DNA from: Ixodes scapularis
Lineage: Eukaryota > Arthropoda > Arachnida > Ixodida > Ixodidae
NCBI RefSeq assembly: GCF_016920785.2
Contig: NW_024609884.1
Location: 31,850,080 to 31,914,079, forward strand
DNA length: 64,000 nucleotides
Direction: 5' to 3'
Below are positions 19,237-32,600 of this stretch, in pieces. Both the position numbers and the translations under genes were made by a program. How positions within the stretch are numbered: position 1 is the stretch's first letter; each line of letters starts with the position of its first letter. The notes below the pieces were generated by a model, which saw nothing but the letters and a program-made list of their open reading frames with translations, ran no database searches and was not told where the DNA came from.

Positions 19237-21190
19237 ATGCACTCCTGATTTTATTTTTATTTTATCTGATATGCTATTAGGAAGAATAGCAGCTGGCTGT
19301 ATGCAATGTTGAAGCTACATGTATAGTATTTACAAACAAGCAAAGGTTCTTTGCTGTGATTGCCCTATGCTGTGTCTTGTAGGGTATGCAGTGCACCTTG
19401 CAAGTTGATGGTGCAGATGGGAAAAAATGCGACTTGTGAAGAATCCGTGAAGAATCCAGCAGATGAATATTCAAAGTCATTGCTCTGATGCTGTATAAAC
19501 TTGTAAAACTGTTAAAGGAGGTGTGTTGGACATCACCTAAAGCTGGTAATGAGCAGCTGATTCAAACATAGGGGAGTACCAGCCATTTTTTATATTCTTA
19601 ATTGAGTATCTGTGTCAGTGACAGTTTCTGAAGAGGAGTTGTAGGTCAGCAGTGACGTTGACTTGCGAACGCTTTTCTGTTCATGGTTAAGGTCTGTGCT
19701 CTTTATGTGAACAGGGATAATTGGACTGTGTTAGTAAGAACAAATATTAGTGTCACATTGGAAAGTATAAAAGGATGCAACTGCCAGAGAGCTTACCTAA
19801 TATGAATGTGAAACGATGACTGCACGTTAAACAGTTTTATAGTAATTGGATACATTTACTAGAAGGAAAATAAACCAAGGAATTACTTGCAAGATGTAAG
19901 CCACACTTTTAAGTGAAATCACGCTATATGGAACTATATGGAATGTGGTTTCATGAAAGGGCCATGTTCATGCCGGTCTTGTGCACAAAGAAATGCTCTA
20001 GTATAACAGTGTAGCAAGCATGTTGCTATCCAGCCAAGATTATGGCATGATATGACAGATTTTGGGCTACCATGTTATCTAGATGTTTAACATTCCCTCA
20101 GTGAACATTAACAGTGCTTTGGTTGTCATCTTGGTAAATATAGTTGGTTGTGGACAACCATGAACCTAATACTGGGGTTATTAATGGCAGTCTGGTACTT
20201 TATTTTGTCTGTCCTTCAGAGTGGAAAGAACTTCTAAAAGTGAATGACACTTTTTTTTGTTTTGGTAGAGAACTTTTGAGAAGTTCAAATGTTTATACTT
20301 GTTCATGCAGCCATAGGGAGAATTTCATTATTGTATCAAACGAGTTCAACTATTTTAGTCATGGCAAGTTTAGGAATATGCATACAATTGTGTCCTAGTT
20401 ACATCCTACCTGGCACTTGGTTAACCAATTTAGTTAGCGAAATGGTTTCAATCTGATCTTTTATTAGGATTAATTTACCAAATCCTTCTGTTACCCTTAA
20501 ACTTTGAATGGGGCAAGGGCTTGGACAAATTGGACGTAAATGTACTCTTGATCTCGATTTGTCTTCCACAATGGCCACTGCCTCTTACGTCACAGCTTCC
20601 ACATTGCCAATGAATATGCAGTTTTAAAGTATAGAGCTTTCCATAATTCTATCTCCTTTGGTATGTAAACTTTATGGTGCCTGGTACAATTAAGCTTGAA
20701 CCGAAAAAAATTGTTGCACCAAAAATATGCACATTGCTCCACTGGAAATGGAGAGGTCCCTGGTTCAATACCAGGACCAGGTGGATTTTTTCGGTTGCAC
20801 ACCAGTCACCTGTGTTTTGAGATTGGTTTTTGTTCTTTGTTCCCCTTCTCCAAGGATTACTATCGTCATTCTTGTCCAGCTCGCTTGCACGTTTGCATTA
20901 ATTGCATTATCATCGTGAAACTGACTTTCTTTCTAAGGTTGCAGCTCATTCAACATTTTCAACAGTTCATAGTTTGAGGTTTTAGCTTTTTGAAAGAAAG
21001 CCACACTTCTGGACTTTATTTAATTTTGTTGTGTGAGTGCCACACCGTTCAGCTGTCGTGAAGTGAAAACTGAAAGGAAAACCACTTGCCAATTGCACTG
21101 CTTGGTAATAATATGTAAAGCTCTGGAATTGTTTCGTCTTCAGAATTTGTATGTATTTCACTCACCCATTTAGTTTAAAAAATTGTGGAA
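19237..21190. other. Intergenic AT-rich DNA, little recognised
   Basis: No supported gene lies here. The only items noted are the tRNA-like motif at 20690-20810 and the start of a TA microsatellite at 21195. Short frames have no recognisable similarity. Confidence 0.4.
20690..20810 (+). repeat. Possible tRNA-derived SINE fragment (B-box-like motif)
   Basis: GGTCCCTGGTTCAATACCAGGACC contains a B-box-like GGTTCAATACC and its flanks pair like a T arm. No convincing A box or tRNA fold was found upstream. CCGAAAAAAATTG and the later ATTTTTTCGG bracket the motif as an inverted pair. A SINE remnant is the best guess. Confidence 0.3.
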
Positions 21191-21194
21191 AAAA

Positions 21195-21222
21195 ATATGT
21201 ATATATATATATGTATATTGCA
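21195..21222. repeat. (TA)n/(TATG) microsatellite
   Basis: Alternating TA with TATG interruptions. Confidence 0.85.
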
Positions 21223-21239
21223 TACAACTAGATAGAGGG

Positions 21240-21738
21240 GCTTAAAGCGATAACCTGGTATCCCATTCACCAGGCAAAAGTGACCTCCATTTGGCTACCG
21301 CCATCTTGTACAGTTTTGACCACTAGACACGTGCCCGTACCAAATCCTAAGGCTTTTACGCAAAATTTGAGCCGAGATTTGTATTGCGATCACTGTAAAA
21401 AACTTGACAAACTATTTTTTCAATACTGTTAGCCCCAGAGATCAGTGTCTAGCTCCGATAAAACCCCAAAATAAAGCACCGCGGCTGACGGCATCTAGTG
21501 GAGGCATTGCGAGGCTGCCCTAGTTTTTGTCATAATAGCACATTTTGGGCTTAAAACCAACGAAACAGAACTTATCTCGTCGGTACTGTTATTAAAGATT
21601 AACAAGCAATTATTTGTGCACGGTACTTCGTTAAAATCTAGACATAAAACTAAGGTCACGTGTCTAGTGGTAACAAATGTGCAACATGGCAAAGGCTGAT
21701 TGGGGGTCACTTTCAGCTCAGTTTATTGCTCTAATGAC
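21240..21738. mobile_element. Foldback element, about 500 bp
   Basis: Inverted arms: TTAAAGCGATAA at the left end against TTATTGCTCTAA at the right. Inner pairs are AAAAGTGACCTCC with GGGGTCACTTT, and a strong inner pair ACCACTAGACACGTG (about 21319) with CACGTGTCTAGTGGT (about 21658). The centre is AT-rich with no coding frame. It lies directly before the larger foldback at 21818. Confidence 0.75.
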
Positions 21739-21817
21739 CTCGTTGGTTGTTTGAGTGTGGGACCACTGACCTCTATGACAATTGCTGGATCGCGCTTCAC
21801 GCTCCCGCGAGTGAAAC

Positions 21818-23168
21818 CACCGGACGGCCATCTTGCATCTGGCGAAATCGCATTTTCACTAGCGTTGCAGAGGCTGGCGGCAGCATGCTGAAGACACATT
21901 CTTTACTCGTTCGTTGTCATTTGCCGAAGAAGTTTTTTAAGCCGCTGTGTAAGCGTTGAGACTTGCCGTTGAGACCACGGGGAAATTTTTACGAAAGCGC
22001 ACTGCCGCAGGAAAAAGGTACAACTCGTCAAAAGCAAGTTTCGCCGGTCTCGCGGCGTGATCAAGGCTTCCTTGGCACACCGAAGTACTGCATCTCTGTG
22101 CCTTCGCACGCTTAAATACCGATCAATATTCGACGCCTTGTGGTTGTGTTTTGCGTGTGCAATGTGCATGAAGCCGTATGGAAAGGCACTACTCGTCGAA
22201 AGAAAGTTTCATATCGGTCTTGCAGCATAATCAAAGCTTCCTTGGCACGCCGAAGCGCTGCGTCTGTACCTTCGCACGCTTGGATACCGATCAAGAATTG
22301 ACTCTGCGGAAAATTTTGAAGATGTCGCTTGTAGATGTCTTTGCATCATATATTGGCCACGGAGTTCTGAATCGTCCAGCTGTTCTGGCGAGTTGCTATC
22401 AATAAAGGGGGGAAAACATTTTGTGTGGTTTCTCTTATGCACTATTAACCATGGCTATGTTCCAAATCTACTCTAATGGATCGCATGGCAAAAGTACAAA
22501 ACGGCGAGATTGAAAATCTTTGAAGCACGGCACATGATTGTGTGCAATCTGTTGACCAATCACAATTAGGCGAGCCGCGCTCAAACTTGATATTAAGTGC
22601 AATTGTTGATAATGAGCCAGACCACTGATCGGTGATGAGCTGTTGCACAGTATTCTGTAAACCGTGAAAAAGACATGCCTCCCCCCCCCCCCCCCTTTCC
22701 GTTGTCACTGGACGCTAGATCAAGCTTGTTTCTGGACTGCGAGTGCCACACATTACAAATACAGTCATCAGAGTAAAGTAAAATGCTGCTCCAAAAGCAC
22801 AAACGGGCTTCATGCGCATTGCACTCGCAACACACATCCACACGGCGTCGAATCTTGATCGGTATCCAAGCGTGCGAAGGCATAAAGACGCAGCATTTCG
22901 GCGTGCTAAGGAAGCTTTGATCATGTCGCGAGACTGGCAAAACTTGCTTTTGACAAGTTCTACCCTTTTCCTACGGTACTGTGCGTTCGTAAAATTTTCC
23001 ACGTATTCTCAATGGCAAGTCTCAACACTTACACAAGGTCTTACAAAGCTTCTTCAGCGAATGACGATGAGCGTGTAGAAAATGTGTCTTCCGCACGCTG
23101 CCGCAACCCTCTGCAACGCTAGCAAAACCGCAATTCATCTACGAGCAAGATGGCCGTCCGGTCGGCTT
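21818..23168. mobile_element. Large foldback element with ~340-bp arms
   Basis: The left arm begins ACCGGACGGCCATCTTGC (21819 on) and the right arm ends with its inverse GCAAGATGGCCGTCCGGT (about 23160). Pairing extends through GCGTTGCAGAGG/CCTCTGCAACGC, AGCGTTGAGACTTGCC/GGCAAGTCTCAACACTT and AAGCAAGTTTCGCC/GGCAAAACTTGCTTTT, then CCTTCGCACGCTT/AAGCGTGCGAAGG and GATCAATATTCGACGCC/GGCGTCGAATCTTGATC. The left side carries a second partial copy of the inner arm at 22170-22310 (CGAAAGAAAGTTTC, CTTCCTTGGCACGCCGAAG, CTTCGCACGCTTGGATACCG), so it was duplicated after or during insertion. There is no transposase. It ends about 490 bases before the RAB3GAP1 start codon. Confidence 0.85.
22679..22698 (+). 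repeat. Poly-C tract
   Basis: About 16 consecutive C bases within the centre of the large foldback; the complement could form G-quadruplex structures. Confidence 0.9.
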
Positions 23169-23659
23169 GCTGGGAATACCAACGAAACGCTCCTACGATT
23201 CGGCATTTCCACAATTTCCACTAAACTGTGCTGGTAAAAGAAAGCAAGTAAAAAAAAAACCATAAATAACGCCGGATCTTAAAAAAAAAAAAATTAGAAC
23301 CGAAATTAACGTAAAAATTGTCAAAGTAATGACTGAGCGAGTACAATAGCGGCGAATCTAGTGCCGACTGCCAACACTGGAGCAGCTAGAGAGCCTAGAT
23401 TTAAGAGAGGGACTAGAGCAACTTCGTTGGACGTGAGGGACCAACTTTAGCTATGGGGAGCGTTTGGAATACGCTTCCTGGGCAGAGTGACAAAGTGGCC
23501 GCAAGTGCGCATGCTTTGCGTTGTCACGTGGTGGAAAGGAAAGCGAGAGGAAAGGTCTCAGCTCGTAATGCAAGAGCGGCCCATAAACCACGTGACCCCG
23601 ATCATGCAGTTGGAAACACTAAAAAATATAGGCACACTAGGGGCCACCTGCCTAACGCG
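23169..23659 (+). promoter_or_regulatory. RAB3GAP1 upstream region and possible 5' UTR
   Basis: This tract links the foldback element to the first coding exon. It includes A-runs near 23250-23290, a CACGTG E-box-like site near 23590 (CCACGTGACC) and TCACGTGGTGG near 23524. An ATG at 23453 is in frame with the assigned start and would add 69 residues. No TATA box was identified; the promoter role is inferred from position only. Confidence 0.3.
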
Positions 23660-23686
23660 ATGGGAGACGAAGGTGCGTTTGACGAG
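23660..23686 (+). CDS. RAB3GAP1: RAB3GAP1 exon 1
   Basis: Encodes MGDEGAFDE, then donor GTAAGT. This acidic start resembles the short acidic N-terminus of vertebrate homologues and was chosen over the in-frame ATG at 23453, whose 69-residue extension is basic and low in similarity. Confidence 0.75.
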
Positions 23687-26600
23687 GTAAGTCTCTTATT
23701 TTCGTTTATTTTCTACAATATATATTGTATATTTGTGTCAGCGCGTCTTACTACGGGGATTTGTGTTTTGTTTAAGCCGGCCATTGCAATGTTCCTCGTT
23801 ATTTCGAAGTTCCGTGCGTACAACTTCAGTTCGTCGTGAGTAGTTTTCAAAACAGTTTCTTCCGCGGTGGTATCACGTGTGACAGCCGCGTTTGAGTCTG
23901 TATCAGTCTGTATCTTGTTCATTTCATTCCCAATTTTAACTCTGAACTGAAGACGAACTGGCACTTTGACAGCTAAATGTTTAGAGAGAATTGAATTCTG
24001 TTACGAATGTCATGTTACGAGACAGGCCCTGAAACAATACTTGTGTTGTGTAGCACTTGTACCTGTCGTTAATTTTTTTTCTTCAACTTTAGTTTCATAA
24101 CTAGTTTTACTACTAATAATTAATACTAATATTCAGTTTGTTCATGAACGTTGCTATTCACTTTTTGTGTGTAATGATCAAGGCGGCGCATGGCAGGCCA
24201 CAAAGAATTTACCACTTTGCTGTCATCACTTTCAAATTTTAATACCCTTGCCTTTTAGGATCCTGATCTTTACGAGATCACTGATTTTACTACGTCAACG
24301 GAATGGGAAAGGTAACTCTCTTTCTAAAAGTCTGTGACCGCGCTTTTCTGTCCATTTTACTTGGAATAATTCAGATGAAACACGGATGGATTTTGCCATT
24401 TAAATTTAGTCAGCATATCTGTGGATTTTAATTCAGAATTGTTTCTTGACATAGAAAACTTATAAATTATGGTGGCTCACTCCGGTTTTCATTATGACGT
24501 ATGGATTTCGTGCGCCGTGTTTCGTTGCTAATCTAAGTTCCCCAACCTTCATTTTTTGATATATTGCCACACTGAGAAATGTTCAACTCCTCTGGGAACA
24601 AGAGTTTTTCGAGCATGTTGGTACTCGAGGGACAAAAGGCTTTTTCATTCCTGACCATGGGGGAAAATGCCTGTTTGGTGTGACTTTTGTTACCCACCGC
24701 TGCTATACAGGCCCGAAAAATGGACGGAGGATTCTCTGAGAATTGCCATGCTAGTAAGTGCATGCCATTCCCGTGGAAGCAGCTGCGACTGTCACAAACG
24801 ACATCTTATTGGCTCAATGCTTGGCTTTAAAATCACTGCCACATGGAAAGAGAAACTGAAACATAGAAACCAAGACTGTAGTCTTCAAACTATCAACAAG
24901 ATGGTGCAACAAGCAAGAGTTCTGAAACGGCTCGGCCTCCGAGCCCATCGATTGCGAGTGATCGGTGCTGTATGGGTGCGATCAGGAAAGTGTTGACGAA
25001 GAGGGGCAAGGACGTACAGCATGTGCCTATTTGTCCTCATCTTTCTTCACTGAAAACCTTTCATCTCTTGAATGATATAGGAACTTTGTACAAAAAATGT
25101 GTTTGTGCAAAGCTCTTATATTTGGTGTGCATGTGTATCCAAGTGTCCTGTGCACACCTTAGTAGAGGTAGTACATCAATAAATGCTGCTTCCCATATTT
25201 TAGGTTCATTGCCTCTGTAGAAGCAATTATCCACGAATGGAAGTTGACATCGGTGAAGCCAGTGGAGCCATTGAAAGAGGTATGCACATTTGAATAATAA
25301 AACTTTATGACAAATTGAGATTGTGTGAAAGATATAGCTTCATGGTTAATTTTTAGGGTGAACTGTCAACTGGATGCTGGGAGACATCAGCAGAAGACAT
25401 CAAGTTTGCCAGCTTTTCATTCAAGATTACAAGGCACTACCTTGCTGGATCTACCAAGTGTGGGGATGATGGTGAAAGTCTGGAAGGTGTGCTTGAATTA
25501 GCAGTTGAAATAAGTATGACAAAGCTAGAGGTTATAACCTAAATTTTAATTGGAAAAGTTTGAGTGAGTGCTAAGTCTCTTTTGCAATCTTGTTTGCAAT
25601 GGTCTTAGTGTCTCTTTGTGCTTATTTATTTGTATTGTCTGTAGTCTTCAGTGACTAAGAATGTATATATTTTTACATGAGAAATCTCATATGCCTGGTC
25701 TTCAGAATTGAAGCTAAATATTTTTAGCTTCATGCAAAAGTGTACAAATTGCATGGGCTGTTCTTTTTTTAAATGATACTAAGTAAACAGAGAGTACATA
25801 TTCACATTTTCTATGAATGACTGGAGAACTCTTCTTTGCTAATCTTCGCCAATGTAACTTCACACATAGCCTCCTACATAGGGGGAAAGCCTGCGCCGTC
25901 CGCGTTTGTTTTTTGCCAAAAGAAAACTCGTTTATCCATCCCTCCTCCCCACCTATGCCTTACACTCCTTTCCCAGTCCCTCGGCACATCCTCTGCCTAC
26001 TCCTACTCTCCATAGGAGAGGAGCGTAAGCCATAAAAAAGAACTATGGAGAAAGCCAAGTTTATTTTTAATTTTTTTTTCACTTTTGCAAAATGCCCCCC
26101 GCAAAAAAAAGGTGCTTTTTCGGGTCGCTAGTATTTCTGAGTGGCGCTGTCTTCAGAATGGTTCCCCGTTGCCTGCCGCTCTTCTTTCCTCTTTTACCGC
26201 GACATGGCGGTCTATTGTTCTAGTGTAAAAGACACAGGCTTTTCCCCTATATAGGAGGCTATGTTCCCATGCATTTTCTGCATGTGCAGTATATACATAT
26301 CTTGCAATTGATGGGATCATTTTTGTCTTGCATACTTGTCATATGCATGCATTAATCAGATTGTTGGGTGCATATGCAGATGAACCAGCTCCATTTGTAT
26401 TGGAGGACATGATGAACCTGGGAAATGATTTTCCACCTCGTGCCCACTATCTTGTTCGGTGGTAAGGGTTGTTTTACAGACTGGCAGTGTTTTCACCAAT
26501 TTTAGTCAGAATCTTTGTGGGAGCATGTGACTTTTCACAATTTTACTTGAGAAGTGAAACCCAAGTGAAATTTTAATTGGTAATTTGTGGAATGCCGGAG

Positions 26601-29600
26601 TAAAACTTTATAGCCTTGTTGACTTTTTCTCATGGCCGTATTTGATCATTAGATCTTATTATTGCTCAGGTATATTTTATAAGGAAACATCCAGTAACAA
26701 TATGCATTCACTAGTTTAGATAATGGGATTAATGTAAACCCAAGTCATGTTATTTATATCATTTTCCCGACAAAACCCAGATTGCAGTTTTATTTTGATA
26801 AATGTGTGTCGAAAGAAACCGGGTTGTGTGTTCGAAAACTATGTGACCTTGAAAATTTTCCATGAAAATGAGTGGATCTGGCAGCTTATATGTGCTCCTA
26901 ACTTTTGAGCACTCATCTAGTAAGGAAATGTTTTGCACTACTGCCATGATAAAGGGGCACTAAAATTAATTTTGAAATGCTCTTTTTATGGCACAATCTC
27001 AATCTATCTGCCATAAGTATTTGAAAACCCAAAATTACAATCATGCGAGGCTTTTTTTTTTTAAGCGATAGCTTTAGTGGCGATACTTTCCAGAAATTTT
27101 GAACTCGTGGGCTGTTGTTGTCGCTATGGAAAAATCCTTTTTCTCTCCCCTCTTGGCGCGAGGAGAAGGAAGGAGAAACACTTCTCTCTCCTGTTGGCAC
27201 GAAGAGGGTGAAGTCTGGTTTTCCCAACACCTCCTAAAAGAGAAGGCCGTTGCACTCTCCTAATGACGTCGCAAAGGAAGTCCATCGGGGGCGCGCGTCA
27301 AAGCGAAGGCAACGCAAGTGGATAGACCGTCGTAACGCGCTTTTAGTCACTTACGCATGTCTTATTAGCTAAAATGAAAGCTGCACATCGCAAGGGGTCT
27401 AGAAAACATTTTATTACACGGGCAAAACATTACACCGCTAAATAATCGGTATGAAATGGCACGAGGTATGTGTATAAGACGTCTATAGAAAAATGTAAGT
27501 TTTAAGTCGAAAACATTGAGTCACGCAATTATTGCTGTAGGAATGCATATTTTATACAGAAATACTTCGACAAAATGGCGAGACACGCAGTGATTGGACA
27601 CAGCAAAACAGATCACGGTTAAAAATAAGGTAGACGTAGTCAACGCGGATTGGCTAGACAAGTGTGACTTACGATCATGTAAGTGATGTTATCGTGTGCA
27701 GTAACTGAATTCTTGCATTATACCCCGGCCACATGGCAAAATTAATATAATTTCGATCGAATGACATTATGGGGTTGACAAACCGGCTTGCGACGCTCGT
27801 ATAATCAACCAAGACCGCGAGCTGATTAAATCTTATATCATTTAATGAAAATATATCAACTTTTCTGTGTGGCAGGGGTACTAGAGCTACTATTTACAGT
27901 CAACTAATTTACTTTTCCCTATGGGCTCGAGCTGCCTTGGAACAAACTATAACTCATTTTGTATACAATAATACTATTACCTTAATACAGTTAAGATTCT
28001 AGTATAAATGTGGTAAAGGCAATAAAATAGCATTAGTATAAATAAACACAGAAGCACAAACCCGCTTTCAGTATTCACGCAAACTTGTTATTCACGTTCC
28101 AGTGAAAACTAGAATATTTCCACAAATGTCAATGCAACTGCACACGATTAATGACGAAGAACAAAATTCTATTCTATCACAAAATTTAAAAAAAATAAAA
28201 AATGACTGCAGCATTTTACTTGTCCTGCATGACCAAGAAAGCTCGTAAATAAGCAAGAAGCGACCAGTGTCATTGTTAGCTAGTTGCCACACGTCACTCA
28301 AACAGTAGCAGCACTTGTTCCACGAATCCACGTAAATGCTGTAGTATCATGCAAACACAAAAAAACTACCCGAGACTGTGGTGACGACAGAAAAACGACG
28401 GGAAGAGCCACACACGAGAGCAACGACAGCAGTGTGGTACAAAAGGCTTAACCTTGCGGACCCATCTCTTGCTTGTGTGCGCTCCCTGCGGCGATGACTG
28501 GATTTTATTTTCTTGGTTCTCTTCCCTTCTGAAATGTCTCAGCGTTCCTTTTCATACCGTCAGCAGCTCACACACAACATAAATTTACCAGAATCGGAGC
28601 CTGATGAGGGAAGATGTCGCATTGGAGCCGGTTCATTTGAAAAGTGGGGAGCTGCGGGACTGCACGTAGTCCCGCGGTTACAGGGATAATCATAAATATA
28701 TATTCGGTACTTTCAACCTTGGCCACGCATTGTATATTACGTTTATATTATATGCATAATAAATTGTACAAGACTGCGCTTTTAAAACATAAATAAGCGC
28801 ACTCGACAAGAAACATTTTTTTCACATTGATACCAGATATTTTCTTGCGTAGTTGCGCCATGGACTTCCTCTCCGAGATTGTGATTTAACTACTCGGAGC
28901 GCTATGGCCTTCTCTTCTAGGAGGTGTTGGTTTTCCCGTCGGCAGCGAAGTGCGGAGAGTGAAGCGAGGGGAGCCCCGGCATCTAGCCAGTAACGACGCA
29001 ACGAAGGGAGATTCTTTCTGTCGTCTGCTTGAAAGACTTGTTCTCAAACATTACTCGCATTATGTGAAATCCCACTTTGACAGTGTCCAGTCGCTACGCA
29101 TAATGTTGGATGGTGTTTAGAAACGTCCACTGCACTTACCCACTTCACGGATCACTGGTGGCGTTCGTCAGTGGCATCCCCGATGCCAATCACAACGGCT
29201 ATGAGAATTAACCATGATGTTGCACCTCCGTGCTGAGATACGTGACTGCACCATTTCGCCCGCATTGCGTGACCGTGCTACAGCTATTGCTTTCATTTCT
29301 TCGCACATTGCAGGCAAAGAATATGACTTTTTCCTATTAAAGACGTGACCAAACATAGTGACATGCCCATTTTCCTGAGATATCTAAAAAAAGGCTCATG
29401 TCGCGGTGTTTAGTTGCATTTTAAGGGCAAAAAAGGCCACGTGTGATCATTATTTTGGGTTTTATAGGATGCATAGATTGAATTTGCGCCATTAAAAGAC
29501 AATCTCGAAATCCAGTTGAGTGCTCCTTTAAGCGTCATTTGTAAGGATTTGTAAGCCATTTTTATTTTATTTGTGATCATTCTCCATCTTGTTGCAGGTC

Positions 29601-32600
29601 CATCTAGTGCATACATTGTCGTCGTTTTGAATAATTTTGTTGCAAATCAGGAACTCCAAGTAGAGCGTTTCTCACCGCAGGTACGGGCTGCGAGACTTTC
29701 TGGTCATTTCACCAAGCAGTGACGAGGAGGCTATTTCCAATGAGGACAAGACCAGGCTGCTCGTCAGCTCTGTCTGCGTTGCGCTGACCAACTCTAAATG
29801 GTGAACTCAATAGTCTCCAAGCTCTGCCAACCAAAATTTCGTTTTTTATTCAATATTTTTTTTTTTTTAATAACTGAAACTTCATTAAATGAGTGGCACA
29901 AATAAATTTACCTAATTTTCTTTATTTGTGTATTAATTTTTTTTTTTAATTTAAGTATTCACGGTAGTATTAAAAGACAAGAACAAAAGGAAGAGAACTG
30001 GGCACCGCTGCACACTATTAAATATCCTCAGATACAACACCAACTTGCCAAACAGTCTGCACTGTTATTTTTTTCAATTCTGTATTCACTTCGCTTTAAG
30101 ACCTTAGAAGAGGGAAGCTTTTTGTTTCTTCATTGGGGAGTGTCTCCGCATTCGTTCCTTTTTTTTTTAATGCGTCCAACCAAGTCGGCTTGTAACTTAC
30201 GTAAAGCTTCTACAGAGGGACTCGCCCTTGCTGAGTGTCCAAATTTTTCTAGCTGGCACTGAGTAACATGTGGTGTTTGTGCAGAACTGCTAAGGCATGG
30301 TTTGTGTCTTGCACGCAGCCCCCTACCGGTCTTTGTGCAGTTGCACCACCCGCAGGAGCGGCTCTGCTATGGTGTTTGCTTGGGCAGCGGCCTGACAACC
30401 TACTTCGACATGGTGCACCTGAGCCATGTGCCCCAGGCCTGCAGCAACCTCTCGGGTCTCTTGTCTCTTTTCAAGAGCAAGCTGGTGAGCCCACTGTGTC
30501 GTCCACACCCTGGTAAAACATTTGGGGGTTTTACTGGCCAAACCATTGTAGGGCATCTGGCATGTCCCAGCGAAGGACTGAGGATTAATATCGACCACCT
30601 GGGGTGGTTTGCTGGTGAATGCTAGCAAACCGCCCCAGGTGGTCGAACTTCATGGGACGAGGTACCTATAGAAAAAAATCAGCGACGTCTGTTTTCTGCT
30701 ACGTTGTCAAGGCTAGCGTAGCTTACCTAGTGCTGCAGCTCAGCACTGCTGTGAGAGCACGTGGCTTTGTCTCTCGTCTCACTCGCACGCATTTTTGTGT
30801 GAAAGAGTCGCTAAAGGAAGCGGCGCGCTCGTGCAAGTAGCTTTGTTGGTGTAGGAGCCTTGACTACGCAGCTCAGAATAGACAACGCCGAGACAGACAG
30901 CTGCCAAAAGTTCGTCCTCGCTTCAATTATTCAAGTTTGCGTTTGTGCGCAGAGAGGGTCAACAGGCTTGATATGTGGATGAAATTAACTGCATTTGTGT
31001 ACTTTAAAGATCAACGTGTAAAGGTAATTCTGGAGATGATCGTGTTAAGTGACAACGAAAATTACAGGCAACGCTTACGTCTGCTGACTAGGTACTTTGT
31101 GCCCTCCGAGCTGGTCACGTGGCATAAAAAATCCCTCATACCTGCCGGGAGGAATAGCCGCAATCACTAGCGAACCATCCCTGGGGATCTTTATTTGCGC
31201 AACTGAAATCTCTATTGCCTTCCCACAATAAGCCTCCATCATCCACACCCTGGGGAGTGGGACTGCGTGATGCACGAGGCAGAAACATTTGTAAATAGAA
31301 ATGGCTTTTCCTGCACCAACGCTACAGGGGGATGTTATCGGTGAAAGATACTGTAAACAACATTATATTCGTGAGCGCAACGTTTGGCCAGTTCGACCCA
31401 GCCTAGAGCTACGGAATTTTTATATTTTTACGTATCTAATAAGTGAAGGATTCTGGTTATGCACACTAGTGAAACTGGGCTGCACAACTATTCATTTTTT
31501 TTCGAGGAACAGGACAGTTAAACGGTGTCTAAAAATATTTTAACCTGACCTATGGTTCTCGTAAGGTGACCTGGGCGATTAATCATTTACTTACAAGAAT
31601 TGTTAGTTTTATGTAAAGATGCAGGAAAGATATTGGACCTACCTTGTCTTAAAAAAACATGCCGCTCCCAAAACCTTTTTTGTTTTAGGCTACATGGATA
31701 GAAAGTATTACAAAATGCACCTGCCCCCCAAAAATTAAACGATTCTTGCAATTTTTACATTAGAGACACATTTTAAATTTGGGATGGTTTCGTCTGCTTG
31801 TGTGCGCCGGCTCAAAATTTACTTCTATTTGGAAGCCGACATCACAGTCTCATTAAAATGGAAATATTTCATGAGCCTCCCGTTGATTGAGAGGAGCGTG
31901 GAGGAGAGGTACGCCGGACGTGTCTTTCTCCACGTCTCTGCGAGAGAAAAATGCAGAGAGGATGATGGCTCATGTGCTGCGCCTTCGGCTTTGTGTTGTA
32001 TTTTACTGCGTAAATATTGCATTAATTCTTTTTTCAGGAAAAATGCTTTTTGTGACAAAGTAACCCAGCGATTCTCAAACTGTAGTGAAAGCGTTCGCAA
32101 GGGTCTGTGCTAAATAAAAAAAAAAACACTCTTAAAAAGAGAAGCAAGCCCTCTTATGGCATTGCACGATACCTCTGATGCAGAATGCATTGGGGGGTCC
32201 CCGAACAGCCTCCGAGTGTCGGGAGGTTTGTGACAGCCAAAAGTTCAAGAACCGCTGACGTAATCTATCCAGGCAGTTAAAGCACAAAATTTAAAATGCA
32301 CTCTTCATTTATTAAATTTTTTTTTCTGGTTTGTTAAATATTACTTTTAACTTAAAGGAGCTGTGCAACGATATTCATTTGGAATGTTTTTTTCTGTACA
32401 CGAGCTTACTGGCACACCAGGGACTCAAGGATACTCACACGCAACGCCATTGGCCAAGAAACTCCTTTGCTGCGGTGTAATTTCAAGGACAAAAGCGATC
32501 ATTTTCATTCAATCTCTCCTTTGCAAAATTTGATGACGTAACTCGGGGATTGCAGTACACCCAAGTGACGATATTTGAATGCGGTTCATTGATTGGACCC

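Noticed and set aside
20727..20810. Functional tRNA gene
   Set aside because: Only a T-arm-like motif is present; no A box, anticodon arm or acceptor pairing.
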